Source: Streptomyces sp. NBC_01381
GTDB taxonomy: Bacteria > Actinomycetota > Actinomycetes > Streptomycetales > Streptomycetaceae
Assembly (NCBI RefSeq): GCF_026340305.1
Contig: NZ_JAPEPI010000002.1
Location: 3,596,001-3,660,000, forward strand
Direction of reading: 5' to 3'
Length of the DNA: 64,000 nucleotides
In this document: piece by piece, positions 9,573 through 19,069 of the stretch
Layout of the letters: each line of letters begins with the position of its first letter
Numbering within the stretch: the first letter of the stretch is position 1
Notes under the pieces: model-generated
The model's input: the letters and a program-made list of their open reading frames with translations, nothing else
The model's database searches: none
Told to the model about the DNA's origin: nothing
Made by a program: the position numbers and the translations under genes

Positions 9573-11744
9573 GTGAAGCAGGTTGTTCAGAACTACAAGA
9601 GCGGCGAGCTGGCGGTGCTTGACGTGCCGGTGCCGGGGTGCAAGCCGGGCGGGGTGATCGTCCGCAGCGCCTACTCGCTGATCTCGACCGGGACCGAGCT
9701 CATGAAGGTGTCCGAGGCCGGCATGTCGATGCTCGGCAAGGCCCGTTCCCGTCCCGACCAGGTCGCCAAGGTCGTGCAGAGCGTGGCCACCAACGGGGTT
9801 CCCGCCACCTATCGCAAGGTGATGGGCAAACTGGACTCCTACACGCCGCTCGGCTACTCGCTGTGCGGGGTGGTCGAGCAGGTCGGCGCCGGGATCGACG
9901 ACGTGAAGGTCGGCGACCGCGTGGCCTGCGCCGGCAATGAGCACGCGCTGCACGCCGAGCTGAACTGGGTGCCGAAGAACCTCTACACCCCGGTGCCGGA
10001 CGGGCTCGCGCCGCGGCACGCCGCCTTCGGCACCGTCGGGTCGATCGCGCTGCAGGGCGTCCGCCAGGGCGAGTCACAGCTCGGCGAGGTGGCGCTCGTC
10101 ATCGGCCTCGGTCTGATCGGCCAGCTGGTGGTGCAGCTCCTCGCCGCCTCGGGAGTCCGCGTCGTCGGGGCCGACCCCGACCCGGTGCGCTGCGAGCTGG
10201 CCGAGAGCCTGGGCGCCGCGGCCTGCGGCGACCCCGCGTCCGCGTCCGTGGAAGCCGCCGTCGCCGAACTCACCGACGGTCACGGCGTGGACCAGGTGTA
10301 CCTGGCCGCCGGCGGCGGCACCAACCAGCCCGTCGAGCTGGCCGCCCGGCTGAGCCGGGACCGCGGCCGGGTCGTCGACATCGGCAAGTGCCGCCTCGAC
10401 CTGCCATGGAACGCGTACTACGAGAAGGAGCTCGACGTCCGGTTCTCGCGAAGTTACGGCCCTGGGCGCTACGACCCGGAGTACGAACTCGATGGGCGGG
10501 ACTACCCGATCGGCTACGTGCGCTGGACCGAGCGCCGCAACCTGGCGTGCTTCCTCGACCTCCTCGCCCGCGGCAGCGTCGACGTCGAGCCACTGGTCTC
10601 CCACGTCGCCGACTTCGACGACGCCGTCGAGACGTACCAGAGCCTGAAGGACGGCGAGTTGAAGGCCGTGGCCGTGCTGTTCCGGTACCCCGAACAGGCC
10701 GTGGAGGCCGAGGCTCCGGCGGTGGACGTGCCCGCGGTGAAGGTGAAGCCGAATCCGGTGCGGGCCGCGAAGACGCCGGTGCGCCTCGCGTTCGTCGGCG
10801 CGGGGAACTACGCGACGTCGATGCTGCTGCCGCACCTGGCCGGGCGAGACGGCGTCGATCTCTCGACCGTCGTCACCACGACCGCGCTGTCCGCGGCCAA
10901 CGCGAAGCGGAAGTTCGGCTTCACAGAAGCGACCACCGACCTCGACGCCGTGCTCGGCGACAAGTCCATCGACGCGGTGTTCGTGGTCACCCGGCACAGC
11001 TCGCACGCCGAACTGACCCGTAGAGCGCTGCTCGCCGGCAAGACGGTGTTCGTGGAGAAGCCCCTGGCCCTCACCGAGGACGAGCTGGCGGGCGTGCTCG
11101 CGGCGGTGGAGGAGTCCGGCAACGACCGGCTGCAGGTGGGCTTCAATCGCCGGTTCTCGCCGCTCCTGGGCGAGGCCAGGCAGCGGTTCGGCGCCCGTAC
11201 AGGACCGGCGAGCCTGCGCTACCTGGTCAACGCGGGCCGGCTGCAGCAGGGCAGCTGGTACCTCCAACAGGGCACCGAGGGCTCACGGTTCGCCGGTGAG
11301 GGCGGGCACTTCATCGACACGGCGAGCTGGCTGCTCGACGCCGACCCCGTCTCCGTGTACGCGGTCGCCACGTCCGGCGGCGAGGACCTGCAGGTCGTCC
11401 TTGGCTACCCGGACGGGTCCACCGCCACCATCAGCTACGTCACCACCGGCGCGCCGGGCTTCCCCAAGGAGACGCTCGATCTTGTCGCGGACGGCAAGGT
11501 GCTGCGGCTCGACGACTTCGTACGCGCATCCGTGTATGGGCGTAAGAAGTGGGTCAGTTCGCGGCTGCCCAAGGCCCGGGACAAGGGCCAGAACGCGGAG
11601 CTGGCCGCGTTCGTCAAGGCCGTACGGACCGGCGGGCCGATGCCGGTGCCGCTGGAGTCCCTCGTCGCCACCACGGCGGCCACCCTCGCCGTGCGGGCCG
11701 GACTGGCGGGCGGTGCGCCGGTGACGCTGGCGAGGGCGCGATGA
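9573..11744 (+). CDS. Two-domain oxidoreductase: MDR-like dehydrogenase fused to Gfo/Idh/MocA domain
   Basis: A 723-aa fusion. Residues about 1-375 resemble the medium-chain dehydrogenase family (VGDRVACAG, ALVIGLGLIGQLVVQLLAA nucleotide-binding strand) but lack the usual GHE motif and catalytic zinc cysteine. Residues about 400-723 form a Gfo/Idh/MocA oxidoreductase (RLAFVGAGNYATSMLLPHL Rossmann motif, VTRHSSHAELTRRAL, and VFVEKPLALTEDEL with the family's EKP lysine). Such fusions occur next to heparinase-type genes in bacterial glycan loci, as here. The GTG start has AGAGGAG ahead of it, and the stop overlaps the next gene's ATG. Substrate unknown; a nucleotide or lipid-linked sugar is likely. 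Confidence 0.8.
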   Translation: MKQVVQNYKSGELAVLDVPVPGCKPGGVIVRSAYSLISTGTELMKVSEAGMSMLGKARSRPDQVAKVVQSVATNGVPATYRKVMGKLDSYTPLGYSLCGVVEQVGAGIDDVKVGDRVACAGNEHALHAELNWVPKNLYTPVPDGLAPRHAAFGTVGSIALQGVRQGESQLGEVALVIGLGLIGQLVVQLLAASGVRVVGADPDPVRCELAESLGAAACGDPASASVEAAVAELTDGHGVDQVYLAAGGGTNQPVELAARLSRDRGRVVDIGKCRLDLPWNAYYEKELDVRFSRSYGPGRYDPEYELDGRDYPIGYVRWTERRNLACFLDLLARGSVDVEPLVSHVADFDDAVETYQSLKDGELKAVAVLFRYPEQAVEAEAPAVDVPAVKVKPNPVRAAKTPVRLAFVGAGNYATSMLLPHLAGRDGVDLSTVVTTTALSAANAKRKFGFTEATTDLDAVLGDKSIDAVFVVTRHSSHAELTRRALLAGKTVFVEKPLALTEDELAGVLAAVEESGNDRLQVGFNRRFSPLLGEARQRFGARTGPASLRYLVNAGRLQQGSWYLQQGTEGSRFAGEGGHFIDTASWLLDADPVSVYAVATSGGEDLQVVLGYPDGSTATISYVTTGAPGFPKETLDLVADGKVLRLDDFVRASVYGRKKWVSSRLPKARDKGQNAELAAFVKAVRTGGPMPVPLESLVATTAATLAVRAGLAGGAPVTLARAR

Positions 11745-13693
11745 CCATGAGCGTGGACTGGTACCTGCGACGCCTCTCCCGGATGGGACCGCGGGAGGTC
11801 GGCGGCCGGGTGGTCGACGCGGTGCGCAGACGGCGGTGGCGATCGGCGCGGCCGGACTGCCCGAGCGTGACCGACGCCCTGTTCACCGCGGTCCTGCCCG
11901 CGGGGACGATCGCCGCCATAGCCCCGGACGCCGCGAAACGTCTCATCGCCGATGCGGACCGCCTGATGTACGGGCACGCCGAGTATTTCGGGGTCGTCCG
12001 CGACGACCTGGTCCACCCGGACTGGTGGTGCGACCCGAAGACCGGGCGCCGGGCTCCGTGGGGCTACGCCTTCGACGTGCCGTACCGGAACGAGGACGCG
12101 GTCGGGGACATCAAACAGATCTGGGAGCTGTCCCGGCACCAGTACCTCACCGTGCTCGCCGCCGCCTACGCGATCACCGGGAACGAGCGGTACGCCGAGC
12201 GCGTGGCCGAGCATCTGCGGTCGTGGTGGGCGGCCAACGCGCCGCTGCGCGGAGTGCACTGGATCAGCGGCATCGAGCTGGGGATCCGGCTCCTCTCCTG
12301 GGTGTGGATCCGCCGGCTGCTCGACGGCTGGCAGGGCGCGGCCGGCCTCTTCGAGGGCAACCCGGTGGCGCTGAACCAGATCTGGCACCACCAGCGCTGG
12401 CTTGCCGCCTTCCCCAGCCGGGGCTCTTCGGCGAACAACCACGTCATCGCGGAGGCCGCCGGGCAGTTCGCGGCGGCCTGCGCGTTCGCGTGGTTCCCCT
12501 CATCGGCACGCTGGCGGGCCGGCGCGCTCCGGTCTCTTGAGCGCCATCTGGAAGGCAATACCTTCGACTCCGGCCTCAACCGCGAGCTGGCCACCGAGTA
12601 TCACGGCCTTGTCCTCGAACTCGGCCTGGCCGCGGTGGCCGAGGCGGATGCCGCCGGTGTGCCGGTCCCCGCGTCGATCCGCCCTGTGCTGCTGCGGATG
12701 ACCGACGCGCTCGCGGCCGTCGTGGACAACCGGTTGCGGCCGCCGCGCCAGGGCGACGCGGACGACGGGCACGGCCTGGTCGTGGACGGCACGGGCACCG
12801 ACCGCTGGGCCTCGCTCCTCGCCACCGGGGACGCCGTGTTCGGCCGCCTCGACTGGTGGCCGGGAGTGACCGGCACCGACGTTCGTACGACGCTCCTCGC
12901 CGCGCTCATCGAACCCACCGAACCGGCCGTGCCCCGCCCCGCGAGCCGTCCGGCCCATTTCGCCGACGCGGGGCTCACCATCCTGCGCGGTCCGGAGGAG
13001 ATCTGGTGCCGCTGCGACGGTGGTCCGCACGGCTTCCTGTCCATCGCCGCGCACGCCCACGCGGACGCGCTGTCCGTGGAGGTGCGGCACGACGGCGTCG
13101 ACGTGCTCGCCGACCCGGGAACGTACTGCTACCACGGGCAGCCCCTGTGGCGGCAGTACTTCCGGTCGACCCTCGGCCACAACACCCTGCAGCTGGACGG
13201 CGCTGACCAGTCCGTATCGGGCGGCCCGTTCCTGTGGACCCGGCAGGCCCGCAGCCGTGTCCTGGTCGCGGACGCATGCGGCGATGGCGTGGCCAACTGG
13301 GCTGCCGAGCACGACGGTTATCAAGGTTCCGTGCACCACCGCCGGGTGGAGCTGACCGCCGCGAAACAGGAGTTACGGGTCGTCGACGAGGTGCGCGGCC
13401 CACGCCGGGACGTGCGCCTGGCGTTCCACCTCGGCCCGGCGATCGCCGCGGACCTGGTGGGGAACCGGGCGGCGCTCACCTGGATCCGGGACGGCGAGGG
13501 CCGTTCCGCGGTGCTCGACCTGCCCGGACAGCTGAGCTGGCGTGCGCATCGCGGCGAGACCGACCCGCCGCTGGGCTGGTACTCCGCAGGCTTCGGGCGC
13601 AAGGAACCCGCCACCACGCTGGTCGGTACCGGATGTGCCGACGACGCTGCGTCGTCGGGGGAGTTCACCACCGTGCTCAGGTTCGGCGGCTAG
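11741..13693 (+). CDS. Heparinase II/III-family polysaccharide lyase-like protein
   Basis: Family members cleave uronic-acid polymers by beta-elimination (heparinase II/III, PL12/15/17/21 relatives including oligo-alginate lyases). The protein (650 aa) has an alpha-toroid N-terminal domain containing SSANNHVIAEAAG (Asn-Asn-His near residue 233) and LNRELATEYHGL. The C-terminal beta-sandwich carries AHAHADALSVEV (about 435) and ADPGTYCYHG, then RSTLGHNTL. No signal peptide is seen, so it probably acts in the cytoplasm or is exported by other means. The ATG overlaps the upstream stop. With an AlgD-type dehydrogenase in the same operon, a role in trimming or recycling a uronate polymer is plausible, as is a biosynthetic role. 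Confidence 0.82.
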   Translation: MTMSVDWYLRRLSRMGPREVGGRVVDAVRRRRWRSARPDCPSVTDALFTAVLPAGTIAAIAPDAAKRLIADADRLMYGHAEYFGVVRDDLVHPDWWCDPKTGRRAPWGYAFDVPYRNEDAVGDIKQIWELSRHQYLTVLAAAYAITGNERYAERVAEHLRSWWAANAPLRGVHWISGIELGIRLLSWVWIRRLLDGWQGAAGLFEGNPVALNQIWHHQRWLAAFPSRGSSANNHVIAEAAGQFAAACAFAWFPSSARWRAGALRSLERHLEGNTFDSGLNRELATEYHGLVLELGLAAVAEADAAGVPVPASIRPVLLRMTDALAAVVDNRLRPPRQGDADDGHGLVVDGTGTDRWASLLATGDAVFGRLDWWPGVTGTDVRTTLLAALIEPTEPAVPRPASRPAHFADAGLTILRGPEEIWCRCDGGPHGFLSIAAHAHADALSVEVRHDGVDVLADPGTYCYHGQPLWRQYFRSTLGHNTLQLDGADQSVSGGPFLWTRQARSRVLVADACGDGVANWAAEHDGYQGSVHHRRVELTAAKQELRVVDEVRGPRRDVRLAFHLGPAIAADLVGNRAALTWIRDGEGRSAVLDLPGQLSWRAHRGETDPPLGWYSAGFGRKEPATTLVGTGCADDAASSGEFTTVLRFGG

Positions 13694-13702
13694 GGAGGAC
13701 GT

Positions 13703-15244
13703 GTGGGGATGAAGTGGCGGAACTTGGCGTTGCCCGCGGCACCGCTGGCGCTGGTCGTGCTGGCGGCGACCGGCTGTACGAGCACGCCGGACGAGACCCG
13801 GGCGGAGCCGACCGACGCGTCATCCGCGTCCAAGGCGCCCACCACGTCCGTGGCGCGGGTGTGCGCCAAGGCCGCGGCCGGTCCCGCGAAGGCGCCGAAG
13901 GGCGCGGTGACGGTCGACCCGGGGGTGGTCGGCGACCTGGCCGAGAAGACGAAGAGCAGCCCAGCGGGCACCACGTTCTGGCTGCGACCGGGCAAGCACC
14001 GGCTCGACCCGGACCGCTACGCCCAGGTCATGACCAAGAAGGGCAACCGCTACATCGGCGCGCCGGGCGCGGTGCTCGACGGCGGGAAGAAGAACAACTA
14101 CGCGTTCAGCGGCAGCGCCCGCGACGTCACCATCCGCCACCTGACCGTGCAGCGTTTCGTCGCGCCGCCCGACGAGGGCGTGGTCAACCACGACATGGCC
14201 GACGGATGGGTGATCGAGCACGCGAAGATCCAGTACAACTCCGGCGCCGGGCTGATGGCCGGTGCCCGCCAGAAGGTCCGCGCCAGCTGTCTGCGCGACA
14301 ACGGGCAGTACGGAATGAACGCGTACAAGACCGGCGACTCGATCCGCGGCCTGGTGGTCGAGGGCAACGAGATCGTGGGCAACAACACCGGCGACTGGGA
14401 GCGGAAGCGGCCGGGCTGCGGCTGCACCGGAGGCATCAAGTTCTGGGCCGTCAACGGCGCCGAGATCCGCGGCAATTGGGTGCACGACAACCGCGGCGTC
14501 GGGCTGTGGGCGGACAACAACAACAACGACTTCCGCATCGAGGGCAATCTCCTTGAGGCCAACGACGGTGCCGCGCTGATGTACGAGACCAGCTACAACG
14601 CGGTCATCCGCAACAACACGATCCGGCGGAACAACTGGATCGAGGGCCGCAGGTCCGCCGAACGCGACGACCCCTTCCCGTACGCGACCGTCTATGTGTC
14701 GGAGTCCGGCGGCGAACCACGGATCAAGGCCCGCACCGACAAGATCGAGATCTACCGGAACGTGCTGGAGGACAACTGGAACGGCATCACCCTGTGGGAG
14801 AACGCCGACCGGTTCTGCAACAGCCCGGCCAACACCTCGACCGGATACTGCACGTTGCTGGTGAAGGACACCAAGAGCTGCGCGAAACCGAAGATCACCA
14901 AGGCGCCGCTCTACGCCGACTGCCGGTGGAAGACCCAGCGGGTGGACATCCACGACAACCGCTTCCTCCTCGACGCGTCGGTCGTCAAGTGCAAGACGGA
15001 GTGCGGCCGCATGGCGGTCCTCTCCAACTACGGCACCTATCCGAAGTGGTCGCCGTACAAGGGCAAGCGGGTGTCCGACGCGATCACCCACAAGCAGCGC
15101 AACCGCTGGCACGACAACACCTACCGCGGACCGTGGAGCTTCGTCGCGGAGAACACGGACCAGCAGCTCGACTCCGGTCAGTGGCAGGACACGCCGTACC
15201 GGCAGGACACGGGCAGCACCTACGCGCCACGGTCCGGTGGTTGA
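13703..15244 (+). CDS. Secreted lipoprotein with right-handed parallel beta-helix (epimerase/lyase-like)
   Basis: The N-terminus has a positively charged start, a hydrophobic core and the lipobox AATGC (Cys25), so it should be a lipoprotein on the outer face of the membrane. Residues about 110-330 show irregular beta-helix coils rich in N/G turns (DVTIRHLTVQRF, WVIEHAKIQYNSGAGL, NAEIRGN-like and DFRIEGNLLEAN stretches), the fold of pectate lyases and the alginate C5-epimerase AlgG. Several Cys in the C-terminal third (for example VKCKTEC) may form disulphides. GTG 13703 or ATG 13709 could start it; GGAGG at 13694-13698 serves both. Polymer modification outside the cell is inferred from fold and context only. 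Confidence 0.75.
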   Translation: MGMKWRNLALPAAPLALVVLAATGCTSTPDETRAEPTDASSASKAPTTSVARVCAKAAAGPAKAPKGAVTVDPGVVGDLAEKTKSSPAGTTFWLRPGKHRLDPDRYAQVMTKKGNRYIGAPGAVLDGGKKNNYAFSGSARDVTIRHLTVQRFVAPPDEGVVNHDMADGWVIEHAKIQYNSGAGLMAGARQKVRASCLRDNGQYGMNAYKTGDSIRGLVVEGNEIVGNNTGDWERKRPGCGCTGGIKFWAVNGAEIRGNWVHDNRGVGLWADNNNNDFRIEGNLLEANDGAALMYETSYNAVIRNNTIRRNNWIEGRRSAERDDPFPYATVYVSESGGEPRIKARTDKIEIYRNVLEDNWNGITLWENADRFCNSPANTSTGYCTLLVKDTKSCAKPKITKAPLYADCRWKTQRVDIHDNRFLLDASVVKCKTECGRMAVLSNYGTYPKWSPYKGKRVSDAITHKQRNRWHDNTYRGPWSFVAENTDQQLDSGQWQDTPYRQDTGSTYAPRSGG

Positions 15245-16556
15245 GATGGACGGGAACCTGAAGCACGGCGTCCTGCCGGCCGGACCGGATACGGCGGACA
15301 CGCGGCCCGGCGCCGAACCGCGCCCCGCCGGCACGCCGAAGGCAGTCGGGATCGTCTGGGCGCTGCTCGCGCTCAACACGCTCGGCTCCGCCGGGGCGAA
15401 GACCATCGTGCCGCTGCCCCGCTCCCTCATCCAGATGGTCACCATGGGCGCGCTGGCCGCCGCGTTCGCGCTGGCGCTCGCGCTCAATCTCCGGCTGCGC
15501 ATCCGGGCGAGCGCCTTCTTGTTCCTGCTCACCCTGCTCCTCGTACCGAGCGTGATCTCCAGCGCGAACCTGGAGGTCGGGTTCGGCGCGCTGTTCCGCT
15601 GCGCCCGGCTCGCTCTCTTCATCGGCACGCTGTGGCTGCTGAGCCGATGGTGGGACGGCAGCCTGACGTTCGTCCGCCACCACATCCGGATGTACTTCGT
15701 CGCACTGGGGACGGCGGCCGCCGGCCTGGTCATCTCACCTGGCGCGGCCATGCCCGAGACGTACGGCGGTCGCCTTGTGGGTGCGTTGTGGCCGCTCACC
15801 CCGCCGCAGATCGGACAGTACGCCGCAGTGATCATCGGGCTCACGGTGCTGCTCGTACTGGGCCGCCGGACCACCAGGGGCAGCGCGGCCCTGATCATCG
15901 TGCCGTCACTCGCCCTGCTCGCGTTGACCCACACCCGGACAGCCACGGTCGGCCTGCTCATCGGGCTTGTCCTGGCGATCGGCTCGCTCGTCCTGACCAG
16001 CGCCGCCGCCCGCCGGTTGTTCGTCTGGGCGGTGGTGGTGTCCGCGGTGGCCGTGGTGGGGTTCGCCTCCGCGGTGGAGGCGTGGTTCCTGCGCGGTCAG
16101 AGCAAGGAGTACTTCACCAGCCTCACCGGTCGGGCCAAGGTCTGGGACGCCCTGCTGACCGAGCCCCGGTCCACCGCGGAGCAGGTGTTCGGCATGGGCC
16201 TTGGCGACAAGTCGTTCGGCGGCCTGCCGATCGACAACAGCTGGCTGGCCGTCTACAGCGAGCAGGGTCTGAGCGGCGTCATCCTTGTCGGGACGATCAT
16301 CCTCGTCCTCGCCGGCGTCGCGTTGCTGCGACCGCCGTCACTGCAGAGGGCCTGCGCGATCTTCCTGATCACCTACGTCGCGATCTCGTCGTACACCGAG
16401 GCCGGCCTTGGCGACGCCTCGCCGTATCTGCTCCATCTGGCGTTGGCCGCCTCGCTCCTCGCGACACCTGCCGCGGCCACGTCCCTCTCGACGGCGACGC
16501 CCCTCACCACGCGCACGGTCCCGCAACGACGTATCCCGCGATGGGCCAGGAGGTGA
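15237..16556 (+). CDS. O-antigen ligase/Wzy-type polysaccharide polymerase
   Basis: Multi-spanning membrane protein (439 aa) with about ten hydrophobic segments and the family-typical HTRTATVGLLIGL segment near residue 230, a larger extracytoplasmic loop (about 285-330) with a charged SKEYFTSLTGRAKVWD stretch, and LPIDNSWLAVYSEQG after it. In Wzy-dependent pathways it joins lipid-linked repeat units on the outer face; in others it ligates the finished chain. The only polymerase candidate in the locus, so polymerase is favoured. GTG 15237 overlaps the upstream stop by 8 bases; ATG 15246 is an equally good start. Confidence 0.82.
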   Translation: MVEMDGNLKHGVLPAGPDTADTRPGAEPRPAGTPKAVGIVWALLALNTLGSAGAKTIVPLPRSLIQMVTMGALAAAFALALALNLRLRIRASAFLFLLTLLLVPSVISSANLEVGFGALFRCARLALFIGTLWLLSRWWDGSLTFVRHHIRMYFVALGTAAAGLVISPGAAMPETYGGRLVGALWPLTPPQIGQYAAVIIGLTVLLVLGRRTTRGSAALIIVPSLALLALTHTRTATVGLLIGLVLAIGSLVLTSAAARRLFVWAVVVSAVAVVGFASAVEAWFLRGQSKEYFTSLTGRAKVWDALLTEPRSTAEQVFGMGLGDKSFGGLPIDNSWLAVYSEQGLSGVILVGTIILVLAGVALLRPPSLQRACAIFLITYVAISSYTEAGLGDASPYLLHLALAASLLATPAAATSLSTATPLTTRTVPQRRIPRWARR

Positions 16557-16564
16557 CCTTGAAC

Positions 16565-17824
16565 ATGCATGTTCTCGTGGTGCACAACCGCTACTCCTCG
16601 GCACAGCCGAGCGGGGAGAACGTCGTCGTCGACCAGGAAGTGGGGCTGCTGCGCGCGGCCGGCCACCGGGTCGAGCTGTTCGAGCGCCGCAGCGACGACA
16701 TCGCGGGACGGTCACTCGCCGGCAAGGCCGCGGTGCCGCTCCTCGTGCCGTGGAACCCCGCGGTGCGCAAGGAGCTCGCCGCCCGACTGCGCGCCGCACG
16801 CCCTGACGTGGTGCACATCCACAACGTCTTCCCGCTCCTGTCGCCCGCGGTCCTCGCCGCCTGCGCCGACGCCGGCGTACCCGCCGTCGCCACGCTGCAC
16901 AACTACACCCAGGTCTGCTTGCCCGGCACCCTGCACAGGGATGGGAGGGCGTGTACCGAGTGCGTCGGGTCGAAGGCCTCGCTGCCCGCGGTCCGGCACG
17001 GCTGCTACCGCAACTCCCGCCTCGCGACGGTGCCGCTCGCGGTCAGCCTGACGGTCAACCGGCGGCGGTGGTGGTCCGGCGTGGAGCGGTTCTTCTGTAT
17101 CTCCGCGGCGCAGCGCGACGTCCTGGTGCGGTCCGGCATGCCGGCCGAACTGCTCGCGGTGAAGCACAACTTCGTACACGATCCCGGCGCCCGCCGAACG
17201 GGCGCCGGCGAGCATGTGCTCTTCCTCGGCCGGCTCGCGGAGGCCAAAGGCGTACGGCTGCTCATGGCCGCGTGGGACGAGCTGGCCGCGGCCGGCGGTG
17301 TGGGCGTGCCGCTGGTGCTCGCCGGCGCGGGGCCACTGGAGCGGGAGGTGACCGCCTGGGCGGCGGACCGGGACGACGTGCGTTACGTCGGTCTGCTCGA
17401 CCCGGATCAGTGCCGGCAGGCCCTCGCGCGGTCGGTCGCAGTGGTGGCTCCCTCCACGGCCCTGGAGACGTTCGGCCTGGTGGTCGCGGAGGCAATGGCG
17501 GCGGGAGTCCCGGCCGTCGCCGCCGGTCACGGCGCCTTCGTCGAACTCGTCGAGGACGGGGTGACCGGTCTCCTGCACCGGCCGGGGGAGCCCGCCTCGC
17601 TCGCTTCCTGCCTGCGCAGGGTCACGACCGAGCAGGACCGCAACCAGGAGATGGGGCGGGCGGCCCGGCGCCGTTACGAGCAGGGCTTCAGCCCGGCCGT
17701 CGGGCTCGAGCGCCTGGTGGAGGGTTACCGCACCGCGATCGCGGGTCGGACGGAATCAACGGGTCGGACGGAATCAACGGGGCGGATGGAACCAATGGGG
17801 GACGGAATCAATGGGGGGCAGTAA
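16565..17824 (+). CDS. Glycosyltransferase family 4
   Basis: GT-B glycosyltransferase (419 aa). It starts HVLVVHNRYSSAQPSGEN and contains HIHNVFPLLSPAVL, a Cys-rich insert (CTECVGSK...RHGCYRNS), the VLFLGRLAEAKGVRLLMAAW start of the C-terminal domain and ALETFGLVVAEAMAAGVPAVA with the EX7E motif. AGGAGG at 16548-16553 serves ATG 16565 (spacing 11) or an in-frame TTG at 16559 (spacing 5); an upstream ATG at 16541 overlaps the ribosome site and is less likely. The last 25 residues are a low-complexity tail encoded by 18-base repeats and look dispensable. Confidence 0.83.
   Translation: MHVLVVHNRYSSAQPSGENVVVDQEVGLLRAAGHRVELFERRSDDIAGRSLAGKAAVPLLVPWNPAVRKELAARLRAARPDVVHIHNVFPLLSPAVLAACADAGVPAVATLHNYTQVCLPGTLHRDGRACTECVGSKASLPAVRHGCYRNSRLATVPLAVSLTVNRRRWWSGVERFFCISAAQRDVLVRSGMPAELLAVKHNFVHDPGARRTGAGEHVLFLGRLAEAKGVRLLMAAWDELAAAGGVGVPLVLAGAGPLEREVTAWAADRDDVRYVGLLDPDQCRQALARSVAVVAPSTALETFGLVVAEAMAAGVPAVAAGHGAFVELVEDGVTGLLHRPGEPASLASCLRRVTTEQDRNQEMGRAARRRYEQGFSPAVGLERLVEGYRTAIAGRTESTGRTESTGRMEPMGDGINGGQ
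17743..17812 (+). repeat. 18-bp tandem repeat at the 3' end of a glycosyltransferase gene
   Basis: Two exact copies of GGGTCGGACGGAATCAAC (17743-17760, 17761-17778) are followed by a diverged 18-base copy and a 16-base copy, ending 10 bases before the stop codon. They encode GRTEST, GRTEST, GRMEPM and GDGIN-type units. The array lies outside the conserved domain. Confidence 0.9.
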
Positions 17825-19069
17825 ATGACACGATGCCGACTCTGCGGCTCGGCGACGCTGGCGAGCGTGGTCGATCTCGGGGCGACGCCACCGTGCGAGA
17901 GCTTTCTCGCCGCGGACCAACTGGACCTGCCGGAGCCCGCGTTCCCGCTGCACCTGCGGGTCTGCACCGACTGCTGGCTCGCGCAGATCCCGCCGCTGAT
18001 CACGCCGGAGGAGACGTTCAAGGAGTACGCGTACTTCTCCTCGTACTCGACCTCTTGGGTGGAGCACGCGCGTACGTTCGTCGCCGACGCCGTACAGCGG
18101 GTGGGCCTCGACACCGAAGGCTCCGACGCCTTCGTGGTCGAGGTGGCGAGCAACGACGGCTACCTGCTCAGGCACGTGGTGGACAAGGGGATCCGCTGCC
18201 TGGGCATCGAACCGTCGGTGAACGTCGGCGCCGCGGCGCGCGACGCGGGTGTGCCCACGCTCACGGAGTTCCTGAGTCCGGACATCGGGTCGGCCGTCCG
18301 CGCCGAGCACGGCCCGGCGGACCTGGTCGTGGCCAACAACGTGTACGCGCACATCCCCGACGTCGTCGGCTTCACCCAGGGGCTGCGCGCCCTGGTCGCC
18401 GACGACGGCTGGGTCTCCATCGAGGTGCAGCATCTGCTGACCTTGATCGAGGAGAACCAGTACGACACGATCTACCACGAGCACTTCCAGTACTACACGG
18501 TCGCGTCCGCGATCCGGGCCCTCGCGAGCGGCGGACTCGCCCTCGTGGACGTCGAGTTGCTGCCCACGCACGGCGGCTCCATCCGGCTGTGGGCCCGGCC
18601 GACCGAGGTGGCCGGAGAGCCGAGCCGGCAGGTGGCCGACGTACTGGCCCGCGAAAAGGCCGCCGGACTGGGGGAGTTGACCGGGTACGCCGAGTTCTCC
18701 GCCCGCGTCGCCAAGGTGCGCAGGGACCTCCTGCGCTTCCTCATCGAGGCGGCCGAGCGCGGCGAGACGGTCGTCGGCTACGGCGCCCCGGGCAAGGGCA
18801 ACACCCTGCTCAACCACTGCGGCATCCGGCCCGACCTGCTCAAGTACACGGTCGACCGCAACCCCTACAAGCACGGCAGGTTCACCCCGGGCACCCGCAT
18901 CCCGATCCTGCCGCCCGAGCAGATAGCCGCCGACAAGCCGGACTACGTCCTCGTCCTCCCGTGGAACCTGCGCGCCGAACTGACCGAGCAGTTGTCCTTC
19001 GTGCACGACTGGGGCGGCCGCCTCGTCTTTCCCATCCCGGAACTGAGCATTGTCGAGGTCAAGCCATGA
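17825..19069 (+). CDS. Nucleotide-sugar C-methyltransferase (class I SAM-dependent)
   Basis: Resembles the TylC3/NovU-type sugar C-methyltransferases. Three parts are visible in 414 aa: an N-terminal zinc-binding domain with CRLC (residues 4-7) and CTDC (about 45-48), a SAM-binding Rossmann domain (VVEVASNDGYLLRHV, about 100-115), and a C-terminal domain with the hallmark GYGAPGKGNTLLNHCG and DRNPYKHGRFTPG. It should place a methyl branch on a keto-deoxysugar. The ATG abuts the upstream TAA and the stop overlaps the next start. With the cytidylyltransferase next door, a CDP-activated branched sugar is likely. Confidence 0.85.
   Translation: MTRCRLCGSATLASVVDLGATPPCESFLAADQLDLPEPAFPLHLRVCTDCWLAQIPPLITPEETFKEYAYFSSYSTSWVEHARTFVADAVQRVGLDTEGSDAFVVEVASNDGYLLRHVVDKGIRCLGIEPSVNVGAAARDAGVPTLTEFLSPDIGSAVRAEHGPADLVVANNVYAHIPDVVGFTQGLRALVADDGWVSIEVQHLLTLIEENQYDTIYHEHFQYYTVASAIRALASGGLALVDVELLPTHGGSIRLWARPTEVAGEPSRQVADVLAREKAAGLGELTGYAEFSARVAKVRRDLLRFLIEAAERGETVVGYGAPGKGNTLLNHCGIRPDLLKYTVDRNPYKHGRFTPGTRIPILPPEQIAADKPDYVLVLPWNLRAELTEQLSFVHDWGGRLVFPIPELSIVEVKP

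Noticed and set aside
13820..15961. Very long minus-strand open frame opposite the beta-helix and polymerase genes
   Set aside because: It is an antisense shadow caused by high GC. The plus-strand genes have signal peptide, motifs and operon spacing.
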